Source: Halomonas campaniensis
GTDB lineage: Bacteria; Pseudomonadota; Gammaproteobacteria; Pseudomonadales; Halomonadaceae
Reading direction: 5' to 3'
Assembly: GCF_014193375.1 (NCBI RefSeq)
Contig: NZ_JACHZF010000001.1
Location: 108,792 to 172,791, forward strand
Length of the DNA: 64,000 bases
Position numbers and translations under genes: made by a program. The notes under the pieces were generated by a model. That model was not told the DNA's origin and did not search any database. It was given only the letters and a program-made list of their open reading frames with translations. This document shows, in pieces, positions 45,242 to 53,208 of this stretch; position 1 is the stretch's first letter; every line of letters starts with the position of its first letter.

Positions 45242-45946
45242 ATGCCCGCCGACGCCAACGCCTTCCAGACCGCCCTGGCCCTGATCCTGGGCATGGACCC
45301 GGTGCTGCTCGGCATCGTCGCGCTCTCCGTGCAGGTGTCGCTGAGCGCGGTGCTCATCGCCGCGCTGCTGGCCCTGCCGCTGGGGGCGGCGCTGGCCCTG
45401 TGGCGCTTCCCCGGCCGCGGCGCCATCGTCGTCACGCTCAACGCCCTGATGGGCCTGCCGCCCGTGGTGGCGGGCCTGGCGGTCTACCTGCTGCTCTCCC
45501 GGGCCGGCCCCCTGGGTCCGCTCGGCCTGCTCTTCACCCCCACCGCCATGGTCATCGCCCAGGTGATCCTGATCCTGCCGATCATCGCCGCCCTGACCCG
45601 CCAGCAGATCGAGGAGCTTCACGGCGAGTATCGCGACCAGCTTCGCTCGCTGGGGGTCTCCCGGCCCCGCATGATGCCCACCCTGCTGTGGGATGCCCGC
45701 TTCTCGCTGATCACCGTGATACTCGCCGGCTTCGGCCGCGCCAGCGCCGAGGTGGGGGCGGTGATGATCGTCGGCGGCAACATCGACGGCGTCACCCGGG
45801 TGATGACCACCGCCATCGTGCTGGAGACCAGCAAGGGCAACCTGCCGCTGGCCCTGGGCCTCGGCCTGGTGCTGCTGGGGCTGGTGCTGCTGGTCAACGC
45901 CGCCGCCCACCTGGTCGGCGAGACGGCGCGGAGGCGGCTGGGATGA
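45242..45946 (+). CDS. tupB: Tungstate-type ABC transporter permease (TupB)
   Basis: A 234-aa permease with about five or six helices, starting MPADANAFQTALALILGMDP. The EAA loop YRDQLRSLGVSRPRMMPTLLWDARFSLITVILAGFGRASAEVGAVMIVGGNI is the TupB-type pattern. It is the first gene of tupB-tupC-tupA, overlapping tupC by ATGA. Members import tungstate, and some import molybdate or vanadate, for molybdopterin enzymes such as formate dehydrogenase or aldehyde oxidoreductase. Confidence 0.88.
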   Translation: MPADANAFQTALALILGMDPVLLGIVALSVQVSLSAVLIAALLALPLGAALALWRFPGRGAIVVTLNALMGLPPVVAGLAVYLLLSRAGPLGPLGLLFTPTAMVIAQVILILPIIAALTRQQIEELHGEYRDQLRSLGVSRPRMMPTLLWDARFSLITVILAGFGRASAEVGAVMIVGGNIDGVTRVMTTAIVLETSKGNLPLALGLGLVLLGLVLLVNAAAHLVGETARRRLG

Positions 45947-46677
45947 ACGATATGCTCCGCCAACCCACCGATACGGGGACCGGGATCGCCCCGCTGGCCT
46001 TCGAGGCCGTCACGGTCACCCATCGCGGACAGCCCCTGCTCGGCCCGCTGGACCTGCGGCTGGCGGGCTGCCACCGCACCCTGGTGATGGGCCCCAACGG
46101 CGCCGGCAAGAGCCTGCTGCTGCGCCTGGCCCACGGCCTGCTGGCCCCCAGCGCGGGTCGGGTGAGCTGGGAGGGGACCACGCCCCGCCAGGCCATGGTC
46201 TTCCAGCGTCCGGTGCTGCTGAAGCGTTCGGCCATCGACAACCTGACCTATGCCCTGGCGGTCAGCGGGACGCCCCGCCCCGAACGGCGCGATCGGGCCC
46301 GGGAGGCCCTCGCCCGCTTCGGCCTGGCGCCCCTGGAGAAGCGGCCGGCCCGGGTGCTCTCCGGCGGCGAGCAGCAGCGCCTGGCCCTGGCCCGGGCCTG
46401 GCTGACTCGCCCCGAGGTGCTGTTCCTCGACGAGCCCACCTCGGCGCTGGACCCGGCGGCGATTCGCGCCGTGGAGGAGGCCGTGCTGGACTTCCACCGC
46501 CGCGGCACGCGCATCCTGATGACCACCCATGACCTGAACCAGGCACGCCGCCTGGCCGACGACGTCGTGCTGCTCTACGGGGGGCGCCTGATCGAGCATA
46601 CCCCCGCCGAACGGTTCTTCACCCAGCCCCGAACCCCGGAAGGCCAGGCCTTCCTGCGCGGCGAACTGGTCTGGTAG
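45943..46677 (+). CDS. tupC: Tungstate-type ABC transporter ATPase (TupC)
   Basis: A 244-aa ABC ATPase with Walker A GPNGAGKS, signature LSGGEQQRLALARAW, Walker B EVLFLDEPTSALD and the H-loop TTHDLNQARRLADD. The start overlaps the permease stop as ATGA. It energises TupB. The region before the signature matches TupC better than ModC, which has an extra C-terminal TOBE domain that is absent here. Confidence 0.88.
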   Translation: MNDMLRQPTDTGTGIAPLAFEAVTVTHRGQPLLGPLDLRLAGCHRTLVMGPNGAGKSLLLRLAHGLLAPSAGRVSWEGTTPRQAMVFQRPVLLKRSAIDNLTYALAVSGTPRPERRDRAREALARFGLAPLEKRPARVLSGGEQQRLALARAWLTRPEVLFLDEPTSALDPAAIRAVEEAVLDFHRRGTRILMTTHDLNQARRLADDVVLLYGGRLIEHTPAERFFTQPRTPEGQAFLRGELVW

Positions 46678-46700
46678 CCCCACCCGACGAGGATGACATC

Positions 46701-47519
46701 ATGACCCGACGCCCCTTCGCGACCATCGCCCTGGCCCTGGCGGCCCTCTCCGGCACCGGCCTGGCCCAGGCCAGCGACGACTACATCGTGCTGGCCTCCA
46801 CCACCTCCACCGAGGCCTCGGGACTGTTCGGCGCCATCATCCCGCGGTTCACCGAGGCCACCGGCATCGAGGTTCGCGTGGTGGCCGTGGGCACCGGCCA
46901 GGCGTTCGAGATTGCCCGCCGCGGCGATGCCGACAGCCTGCTGGTCCACGACACCGCCGGTGAGGAGCGCTTCGTGGAGGAGGGCTACGGCACCGAGCGG
47001 GCCGACGTCATGGTCAACGACTTCGTGATCATCGGCCCCGGGGGCGACCCCGCCGGCATCAGTGAGGCCGAGACCGTGGCCGAGGCCATGCGCCTGATCG
47101 CCGAGGTCGAGGCCCCCTTCGCCTCCCGCGGCGACGACAGCGGCACCCACCGCGCCGAGCAGCGGCTGTGGGAGACCGCCGGCGTCGAACCGGGCGGCAG
47201 CTGGTACCGCGAGCTGGGCAGCGGCATGGGGCCGACGCTCAACACCGCCGCCGCCATGGACGCCTACGTGATGAGTGACCGCGCTACCTGGGTCGCCTTC
47301 GAGAACCCACAGGACCTCACCCTGCTCTTCGAGGGCGACGAGGCGCTCTTCAACCAGTACGGCAGCCTGCTGATCGACCCCGAGCGCCACCCCCACCTCA
47401 AGCACGACCTGGCCGAGCAGTGGCACCGCTGGCTGCTCTCCGAGGAGGGCCAGCAGGCCATCGCCGACTTCACCGTCAACGGCCAGCCGCTGTTCTTCCC
47501 GAACGCCCATTCGGACTGA
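46701..47519 (+). CDS. tupA: Tungstate-type ABC transporter substrate-binding protein (TupA)
   Basis: 272 aa with signal peptide MTRRPFATIALALAALSGTGLAQA. The mature N-terminus contains LASTTSTEASGLFGAIIPRF, and the oxyanion-contacting Thr/Ser cluster TTST is the signature of TupA proteins, as is VVAVGTGQAFEIARRGDADSLLVHD. It is the last gene of the operon, unlike the usual binding-protein-first order. A GAGGATGA site precedes it. Confidence 0.9.
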   Translation: MTRRPFATIALALAALSGTGLAQASDDYIVLASTTSTEASGLFGAIIPRFTEATGIEVRVVAVGTGQAFEIARRGDADSLLVHDTAGEERFVEEGYGTERADVMVNDFVIIGPGGDPAGISEAETVAEAMRLIAEVEAPFASRGDDSGTHRAEQRLWETAGVEPGGSWYRELGSGMGPTLNTAAAMDAYVMSDRATWVAFENPQDLTLLFEGDEALFNQYGSLLIDPERHPHLKHDLAEQWHRWLLSEEGQQAIADFTVNGQPLFFPNAHSD

Positions 47520-47580
47520 ACCGGAGTTGACGGCGCCTCATCCGTAGGCCCGCCAGTGCCCGGCCACACCCGGTCATACC

Positions 47581-47606
47581 CGGCCGGGCCACACCAGGCC
47601 CGGCCG
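47581..47606. terminator. Hairpin between convergent tupA and idi
   Basis: CGGCCGGGCC–ACACCA–GGCCCGGCCG, a perfect 10-bp stem in the 119-bp gap between the converging genes. The flank repeats CCCGGCCACACC-like units. There is no T-run, so efficiency is uncertain. Confidence 0.5.
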
Positions 47607-47638
47607 AGCCGTCAAGGGGCCGTGATCGGCCGTCGCGC

Positions 47639-48223
47639 CTATCGGGTATAGGTCTCGAGCTCAGCCGCATACTCGCCGCGCAACCGCGTCCACTCCATCT
47701 TGAACCAGGGCGTGAAGTGTTCCGGATGAGCCGCCAGCTCGGCATCGAGACTGGCGGGTGATATCCAGCGCCAGTCGGCAATCTCCTGGCGGTTGGGGCG
47801 CGGCTCCTCGGCACAGGTCCCCAGGTAGACCCAGCAGAGCTCGTGCTCGGCCCCGCTTGAATCGTACTGGGCCTGGTAGCGGAACTTGTAGAGGAAGGCG
47901 AGCTGCGCCTCGATGCCGACCTCCTGCCACAGTCGCCGGTGGATCGCCTCCTCCATGGGCTCGCCGCGGCGTGGATGACTGCAGCAGCTGTTGGACCAGT
48001 AGAGCGACCACAGCCGCTTGCCTTCCGCCCGCTGCTGCAGAAGCAGCTCCCCCTGAGGATTGAACACGAACAGCGAGAAGGCGCGATGCAGCACACCGCT
48101 TCCTTCGTGGCAGCTGGCCTTGTCCAGGTGTCCCAGCTCCCGGTCCTCGTCATCGACCAGGATCAGCTCCTCGTCATCGAAGGAAACGGTCTCGTCGCGC
48201 TCGCCTGAGCCTGTGCTGATCAA
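47639..48223 (-). CDS. idi: Isopentenyl-diphosphate delta-isomerase, type I
   Basis: A 194-aa Nudix-fold enzyme that interconverts IPP and DMAPP. The catalytic Cys is Cys81 in YWSNSCCSHPRRGEP and the partner Glu128 is in GAEHELCWVYLG, matching Cys67 and Glu116 of the E. coli enzyme. I use a TTG start at 48223, preceded by GGAGGTGA at the right distance; no in-frame ATG gives a better start. It lies 28 bp after the squalene/phytoene synthase gene, so the two act together in isoprenoid supply. Confidence 0.9.
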   Translation of the reverse strand: MISTGSGERDETVSFDDEELILVDDEDRELGHLDKASCHEGSGVLHRAFSLFVFNPQGELLLQQRAEGKRLWSLYWSNSCCSHPRRGEPMEEAIHRRLWQEVGIEAQLAFLYKFRYQAQYDSSGAEHELCWVYLGTCAEEPRPNRQEIADWRWISPASLDAELAAHPEHFTPWFKMEWTRLRGEYAAELETYTR

Positions 48224-48251
48224 GGGGTCACCTCCATCGCCATATCGCTGT

Positions 48252-49400
48252 CTACTCCTTGCCGTTGCCTGACCGAAGGCCAGGACATCCCGCAGCAAAG
48301 CCCTCACCACCGGAGGGCTCGGCCGCCCATGCGCTCAGTGCCCGGGGCGAGCCCGAAAGCGGCCTGAGCGGCAACCCCCGAGTCACACCGCCAAACAGCA
48401 GCCTGAGCGTCCCATCATGACGTGCCGCCAGGCGGGTACTCGCGATGACGGCCTTGACCGTGCGACGTGACACCTTGACCTCCCGCCCCGAGCCATAGGT
48501 CGGCCGCGCCACTATCCGCCGGAGGGTGAGCACGGCCAGGCCGATGGCCCATAGGCAGAACCGCCGGATCCCCGCTTCTTCCGCAGGAACCATCAGGGTG
48601 TAGCGAAAGGCATTGCGCAGATGGGCATGCGCGACACCGACCAGGTAGCGCAGTGCCGCGGCGAACGCCGGATCACTGCCCCCCGGCGCCAGGCTCGCCA
48701 CGTCCACGCCGAGCGCTCGAAACTCCCGGCGCGGCAGCCAGCAGACGCCACGTTGCCGATCATCCCAGAGGTCCTTGAGGATATTGGTGAGCTGCAGACC
48801 CTCTCCGAACGAAGGCGCCAGGGCCAGCATCTCGGCCCGCTTCTCATGCATGGCGCCGGAGTGCTGGCAGAACAGCTCGGTGAGCATTTCACCCACGACG
48901 CCTGCCACGTGATAGCAATAGCGGTCCACCTCGCCCAGGTCTGCCAGGCCCTCCAGGCTGGCACTGTCCTGGTAATGGCTCATGCCCCGGCACATGATGC
49001 TCACACACTTGACCAGCGCCTGCTGCTGGGGCGCATCGAGACTGTGGGTGCAGCGGACGACCAGTGACGTATTGGCCATCAGCTCTCGCTCATCCGCCGA
49101 CGTGGCCGGCGAGAGCAATGGCATGACCTGCCTGACGAAACCCTGGGCCGTCTCCTCTCCTCTCAGCACCGCCAGAAACCGTTCCTGCAGGAGGGCCTTC
49201 TGAACGGCGGAAAGCGCGGGCTCGTCCTCCAGGGTGTCGGCAATGCGGCAGAGCAGGTAGGCATTGGTCACGACCTTGCGCAGCTCGGCCGGAAGCTGGG
49301 GGATGGTGAAGGCAAAGGTGCGTGACACCGCGCCCAGGACCTTGCCCTGATAGGCTTCTGCCTCTGCAATTGCGGGAGCCGTCGAGAGGACCTGGGCCAT
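48252..49400 (-). CDS. Squalene/phytoene synthase family protein (squalene-synthase-like)
   Basis: A 382-aa head-to-head prenyl synthase. The first Asp-rich motif is Asp55-…-Asp59 in CRIADTLEDE and the second is LTNILKDLWDDRQRG around residues 205-216. MCRGMSHYQDSASLEGLADLGEVDRYCYHVAGVVGEM lies between and resembles squalene synthases more than HpnC/HpnD or CrtB. It joins two farnesyl-PP into squalene, or a related C30 product. The start at 49400 gives the expected N-terminus; an upstream ATG at 49445 is possible. No cyclase or desaturase is in the window, so the end product is unknown. Confidence 0.82.
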   Translation of the reverse strand: MAQVLSTAPAIAEAEAYQGKVLGAVSRTFAFTIPQLPAELRKVVTNAYLLCRIADTLEDEPALSAVQKALLQERFLAVLRGEETAQGFVRQVMPLLSPATSADERELMANTSLVVRCTHSLDAPQQQALVKCVSIMCRGMSHYQDSASLEGLADLGEVDRYCYHVAGVVGEMLTELFCQHSGAMHEKRAEMLALAPSFGEGLQLTNILKDLWDDRQRGVCWLPRREFRALGVDVASLAPGGSDPAFAAALRYLVGVAHAHLRNAFRYTLMVPAEEAGIRRFCLWAIGLAVLTLRRIVARPTYGSGREVKVSRRTVKAVIASTRLAARHDGTLRLLFGGVTRGLPLRPLSGSPRALSAWAAEPSGGEGFAAGCPGLRSGNGKE

Positions 49401-49549
49401 GGCAGAACACCCGTTGATGTGTGGCGGTTGACCGAGGCCGGTCATCTCTCCCAGCGTGACGTGAAAGCAGGCAGGCTGGCTGGAAACGCAGGCTATCACG
49501 CGGGCTTCGGGAGGGTAACGACGCCCAGCCAACGCCAGGGACGCCAGCC

Positions 49550-49587
49550 GGGGTCAGACCCTTAATTTCCCTTAAGGGTCTGACCCC
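49550..49587. repeat. REP-like palindrome overlapping the LysR 3' end
   Basis: GGGGTCAGACCCTTAA (49550-49565), a TTTCCC loop, then TTAAGGGTCTGACCCC (49572-49587): a perfect 16-bp inverted repeat. The element also encodes the last residues (GQTLKGN) and stop of the LysR gene. The GGGTCTGACCCC core is a recurrent extragenic palindrome in gammaproteobacteria as I recall. Confidence 0.75.
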
Positions 49588-50554
49588 GGGGGGCCCCCGC
49601 GGCGGCGTCGAGCCGCCGCAGCAGGTCGTCGAGCTCGTTGCTGAGGAAACGTGGCTCCACGCACTCGCCCAGGTGCCCCTCGGCGAAGCGCAGGAACCCC
49701 AGCGCCGCATGGGAGAGTCGCCGGTCGCGGCGCACTATGAACTGCCAGTGACTCTCGATGGGCAGCCCCGCCACCGGCAGGATCACCAGGTCCGGGTGCT
49801 CCGGCGGCAGCACGTGCTCGGAGAGCACGGCGAGCCCCATGCCCGCCGCCACGCCCACCCGGATCGCCTCGTTGCTGGCCATCTGCAGGGTCGGGCCCAG
49901 GGTCAGCCCCTGCTCCTGGAGCCAGCTCTCGAACAGCATGCGGGTGGCCGAGCCCGGCTCGCGCAGCAGGAAGCGCTCACCCAGCAGCTCATTCATGGCG
50001 ATGCGCTCGCGCCCGGCCAGGGGATGGCCCCGCGGGGCCACCGCCACCAGCGGGTTGCGCAGGAAGCGCCCGGCCAGGGCGTGGGCCAGCGACGGCGGGT
50101 GGCTGAACACGTAGAGGTCGTCCTCCTGGCGCTCGAAGCGGGTGAGCATCTGGCGGCGGTTGCCGAAATGCACGGTCACGTCGACCTCCGGAAAGGCCTG
50201 GCTGTAGGGGCCGAGCAGCCGCGGCAGCACGTACTGGGCGGTATTGACCAGGGCGATGGAGAAGCGCCCCCGCTCGCCGCCACGCAGCGCCGAGAGGTAG
50301 TCGTCCAGGTCGGCGAAGCGCCCCAGCACCTCGCGGCTGGCGCGGTAAAGTTCTCCGCCCGCCTCGGTGGGCACCTGCCGCCCCTGGCGGGTCTCGAGCA
50401 GCGGCTCGCCGAGGGTCTCCGCCAGGCGCTTGAGCTGCAGCGAGACGGTGGGCTGGGTCAGGTGGAGCTGCCGCGCCGCCTCGCTGATCGACCCGCTGCG
50501 GACCACCGCCACATAGACCTGCAGCAGCCGGAAGGTGAGGTGTCGAATGTTCAT
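49562..50554 (-). CDS. LysR-family regulator (CbbR/CmpR-like) facing sbtA
   Basis: 330 aa. The HTH is MNIRHLTFRLLQVYVAVVRSGSISEAARQLHLTQPTVSLQLKRLAETLGEPLLE, which is CbbR/CmpR-like; the ligand domain has MASNEAIRVGVAAGMGLAVLSEHVL. Start fixed at 50554 by this N-terminus. It is divergent from the SbtA-type permease, and the 119-bp gap has two dyads. Its 3' end lies inside a REP-like palindrome, which may have replaced the original last codons. It likely senses a carbon metabolite and controls bicarbonate uptake. Confidence 0.88.
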   Translation of the reverse strand: MNIRHLTFRLLQVYVAVVRSGSISEAARQLHLTQPTVSLQLKRLAETLGEPLLETRQGRQVPTEAGGELYRASREVLGRFADLDDYLSALRGGERGRFSIALVNTAQYVLPRLLGPYSQAFPEVDVTVHFGNRRQMLTRFERQEDDLYVFSHPPSLAHALAGRFLRNPLVAVAPRGHPLAGRERIAMNELLGERFLLREPGSATRMLFESWLQEQGLTLGPTLQMASNEAIRVGVAAGMGLAVLSEHVLPPEHPDLVILPVAGLPIESHWQFIVRRDRRLSHAALGFLRFAEGHLGECVEPRFLSNELDDLLRRLDAAAGAPRGQTLKGN

Positions 50555-50567
50555 GGCGACCCCGGGA

Positions 50568-50620
50568 TATAGATGATTATCTATACTGCATTGCAAGCAA
50601 CACAATTGGTATCAATACCA
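50568..50620. promoter_or_regulatory. Two dyads between LysR and sbtA, candidate LysR boxes
   Basis: TATAGAT-GATT-ATCTATA at 50568-50585 is a perfect 7-base dyad and contains the T-N11-A pattern. A second one, TGGTAT-CA-ATACCA, is at 50607-50620. LysR proteins usually bind two such sites, one for recognition and one for activation. Confidence 0.65.
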
Positions 50621-50673
50621 TCGACTCCGCACAATCCCCGACGTTTCCTGACCCCGACCCGTGAGAGTCCCCC

Positions 50674-51615
50674 ATGCCCGATATCGTGGTGATGTTCTTC
50701 CTGCTCGGCCTGGTGGCCGGCGTGCTGAAGTCGGACCTGACCATCCCCAAGGCCGCCTACGACACCCTTAGCCTGCTGCTGATGCTGACCATCGGCCTCA
50801 AGGGCGGCATGGCGCTCTACGGCAACCTCGGCTGGTCGCTGCTGCCGGAACTGGTCGCCGTGGCCGCGCTGGGCGCGCTGATCCCGCTGGCCCTGATGCC
50901 GATACTGCGTCGCCTGGTGCGGCTCTCGCCCGCCGACAGCGCCAGCATCGCCGCCCACTACGGCTCGGTGAGCGCCGGCACCTTCGCCGTGGCGCTGGCT
51001 TTCGCCGAGGGGCGCGGCCTGCCGATCGGCGCCGAGGTCACCCTGTATCTGGTGATGATGGAGCTGCCGGCGATCATGGTCGCCATCGCCCTCTACCGCC
51101 GCCATGCGGGCAAGGCGGCCGGGGAGGCGATGCAGGGGATCTGGCACGAGACGCTGACCAACCGCGGGGTGATCCTGCTGGCCGGCGGCGCGGTCATCGG
51201 TGCCATGTACGGCCCCCAGGAGGGCGCCAACGTCACCGAGCTCTTCACCAGCGCCTTCCACGCCGTGCTCGCCCTCTTCCTGCTGCAGATGGGCCTGACC
51301 GCCGCGGACACGCTGCGCCCCATTCCCTGGTTCCACTGGCGGCTGCTCACCTTCGCCCTGGTCGCCCCGCCGGTGCTGTCGCTGGCCGGCCTCGCCGTCG
51401 GCCTGGCCCTCGGCCTGCCCGCCGGCTCGCTGCTGATCCTCACGGCGCTTGCCGCCAGCGCCTCCTATATCGCCGCCCCGGCCGCCATGCGCACCGCCAT
51501 CCCCCAGGCCAATATCGGCCTGGCGATGCTCGCCGCCCTGGGCTTCACCTTCCCGCTCAACGTGATCCTGGGCATTCCCCTCTACCACCAGCTGATCACC
51601 TGGCTGGCCGGCTAG
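50674..51615 (+). CDS. sbtA: SbtA-family sodium-dependent bicarbonate permease
   Basis: 313 aa with about ten hydrophobic helices in two inverted halves. The start MPDIVVMFFLLGLVAGVLKSDLTIPKAAYDTLSLLLMLTIGLKGG is the SbtA signature; the second half has FHAVLALFLLQMGLTAADTL, and the Ser-rich segment ALAASASYIAAPAAMRTAIPQAN is a conserved substrate-site region. SbtA imports HCO3- with Na+ in cyanobacteria; proteobacterial homologues are likely similar. A divergent LysR probably regulates it. A hairpin follows at 51641. Confidence 0.88.
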   Translation: MPDIVVMFFLLGLVAGVLKSDLTIPKAAYDTLSLLLMLTIGLKGGMALYGNLGWSLLPELVAVAALGALIPLALMPILRRLVRLSPADSASIAAHYGSVSAGTFAVALAFAEGRGLPIGAEVTLYLVMMELPAIMVAIALYRRHAGKAAGEAMQGIWHETLTNRGVILLAGGAVIGAMYGPQEGANVTELFTSAFHAVLALFLLQMGLTAADTLRPIPWFHWRLLTFALVAPPVLSLAGLAVGLALGLPAGSLLILTALAASASYIAAPAAMRTAIPQANIGLAMLAALGFTFPLNVILGIPLYHQLITWLAG

Positions 51616-51640
51616 CCGTCTAACCCCGCCTGGCCCGTCC

Positions 51641-51665
51641 CGGGGCAGCCCTCGCGGCTGCCCCG
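51641..51665 (+). terminator. Hairpin after sbtA
   Basis: CGGGGCAGCC–CTCGC–GGCTGCCCCG, a perfect 10-bp stem 26 bases after the sbtA stop. No clear T-run follows, so it is a probable but weak terminator. Confidence 0.55.
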
Positions 51666-51743
51666 CTGCCGTTACCGCCCTGTCGTCTCCCCTCGCCCGT
51701 CGGCCACCGATTCGACATTCGTCGAAGCCGGGACGAGCTGCAC

Positions 51744-51759
51744 TTTACGTTAACGTCAA
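51744..51759 (+). promoter_or_regulatory. LiuR-type operator upstream of the liu operon
   Basis: TTTACGTTAACGTCAA, with the perfect core ACGTTAACGT, about 120 bp before liuA. It closely matches the LiuR (MerR family) box TTTACGTTWACGTAAA known for branched-chain amino acid breakdown in proteobacteria. No liuR gene is present in the window. Confidence 0.72.
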
Positions 51760-51877
51760 CCTGACCTAGTCTTGTGCCATCACGGTTTCACCACCCGACG
51801 CGACCCGTCGTGCCCGCCCCCCCCTCCCGCCACGGAGCCGGTGGGTCACGACTCCCGACAAGAACGGAGCCCCGCTC

Positions 51878-53047
51878 ATGCATACGCCCTTCAAGCCCCT
51901 CGACTTCGGCCTCGACGACGAACTGAACATGCTGCGCGACCAGGTGAACGCCTTCGCCCGCGACGAGATCGCCCCGCGCGCCGCCGAGATCGACGAGAAG
52001 AACGAGTTCCCCAACGACCTCTGGCAGAAGTTCGGCGACATGGGCCTGCTCGGCATCACCGTCTCCGAGGAGGACGGCGGCACCGGCATGGGCTACCTGG
52101 CGCACTGCATCGCCATGGAGGAGATCTCCCGGGCCAGCGCCTCCGTGGGCCTCTCCTACGGCGCCCACTCCAACCTCTGCGTCAACCAGCTCAAGATCAA
52201 CGCCAATGCCGAGCAGAAGGCCAAGTACCTGCCCAGGCTGATGAGCGGCGAGCACGTCGGCGCGCTGGCCATGTCCGAGCCGGGTGCCGGCTCCGACGTG
52301 GTCTCCATGAAGCTGCGCGCCGAGAAGCGCGGCGACCGCTACGTGCTCAACGGCAACAAGATGTGGATCACCAACGGCCCCGACGCCGACGTGCTGGTGG
52401 TCTACGCCAAGACCGACCCGGAGGCGGGCTCCAAGGGCATCACCGCCTTCATCATCGAGAAGGGCATGCCCGGCTTCTCCACCGCCCAGAAGCTCGACAA
52501 GCTCGGCATGCGCGGCTCCAACACCTGCGAGCTGGTGTTCCAGGACTGCGAGGTGCCGGAAGAGAACGTGCTGGGCGAAGTGGGCAAGGGCGTCCGCGTG
52601 CTGATGAGCGGCCTCGACTACGAGCGCACCGTGCTGGCCGCCGGCCCCATCGGCATCATGCAGGCCGCCATGGACATCGTGGTGCCCTACATCCACGAGC
52701 GTAAGCAGTTCAACCAGTCCATCGGCGAGTTCCAGCTGGTGCAGGGCAAGGTGGCCGACATGTACACCACCCTGAACGCCTGCCGCGCCTACCTCTACGC
52801 CGTGGCCGCAGGCTGCGACCGCGGCCAGACCTCCCGCAAGGACGCCGCCGGCGTCATCCTCTACTGCGCGGAGAAGGCCACCCAGGTCGCCCTGGACGCC
52901 ATCCAGCTGCTGGGCGGCAACGGCTACATCAACGAGTACCCGACGGGACGCCTGCTGCGCGACGCCAAGCTCTACGAGATCGGCGCCGGCACCAGCGAGA
53001 TCCGCCGCATGCTGATCGGCCGTGAGCTGTTCAACGAATCTGCCTGA
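51878..53047 (+). CDS. liuA: Isovaleryl-CoA dehydrogenase (LiuA)
   Basis: A 389-aa acyl-CoA dehydrogenase, the first step after isovaleryl-CoA: FAD-dependent conversion to 3-methylcrotonyl-CoA. Signature segments are [11 protein letters not shown] (128-140 region), [18 protein letters not shown], and the catalytic base Glu249 in [13 protein letters not shown], the position typical of isovaleryl-CoA dehydrogenases. The next gene carries the carboxylase subunit after a 161-bp gap containing a palindromic element. A LiuR box lies upstream. Confidence 0.95.
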   Translation: MHTPFKPLDFGLDDELNMLRDQVNAFARDEIAPRAAEIDEKNEFPNDLWQKFGDMGLLGITVSEEDGGTGMGYLAHCIAMEEISRASASVGLSYGAHSNLCVNQLKINANAEQKAKYLPRLMSGEHVGALAMSEPGAGSDVVSMKLRAEKRGDRYVLNGNKMWITNGPDADVLVVYAKTDPEAGSKGITAFIIEKGMPGFSTAQKLDKLGMRGSNTCELVFQDCEVPEENVLGEVGKGVRVLMSGLDYERTVLAAGPIGIMQAAMDIVVPYIHERKQFNQSIGEFQLVQGKVADMYTTLNACRAYLYAVAAGCDRGQTSRKDAAGVILYCAEKATQVALDAIQLLGGNGYINEYPTGRLLRDAKLYEIGAGTSEIRRMLIGRELFNESA

Positions 53048-53059
53048 GCCACCGGCTTA

Positions 53060-53163
53060 TGTAGGAGGGATGCTTCGCATCGCGACCGGAGGCCGCAGGC
53101 CTCCCACGGAAAACACCAAGGCACCTGGCGGCGCCTGTCGCGCAGCGGAGCTGCCCTCCTACA
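53060..53163. repeat. MITE/REP-like element with TGTAGGAGGG inverted ends
   Basis: TGTAGGAGGG at 53060 pairs with CCCTCCTACA at 53154-53163. Inside are GATGC-TTC-GCATC (53069-53081) and GGAGGCC-GCA-GGCCTCC (53088-53104). The 104-bp block fills most of the liuA-liuB gap. TGTAGGAG-ended elements are widespread in pseudomonads and relatives, as I recall. It is in-operon and probably transcribed. Confidence 0.72.
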
Positions 53164-53208
53164 ACACCACCGGTACCCTGTGTTGGCATATCAATTCAAG
53201 GATTCGCT

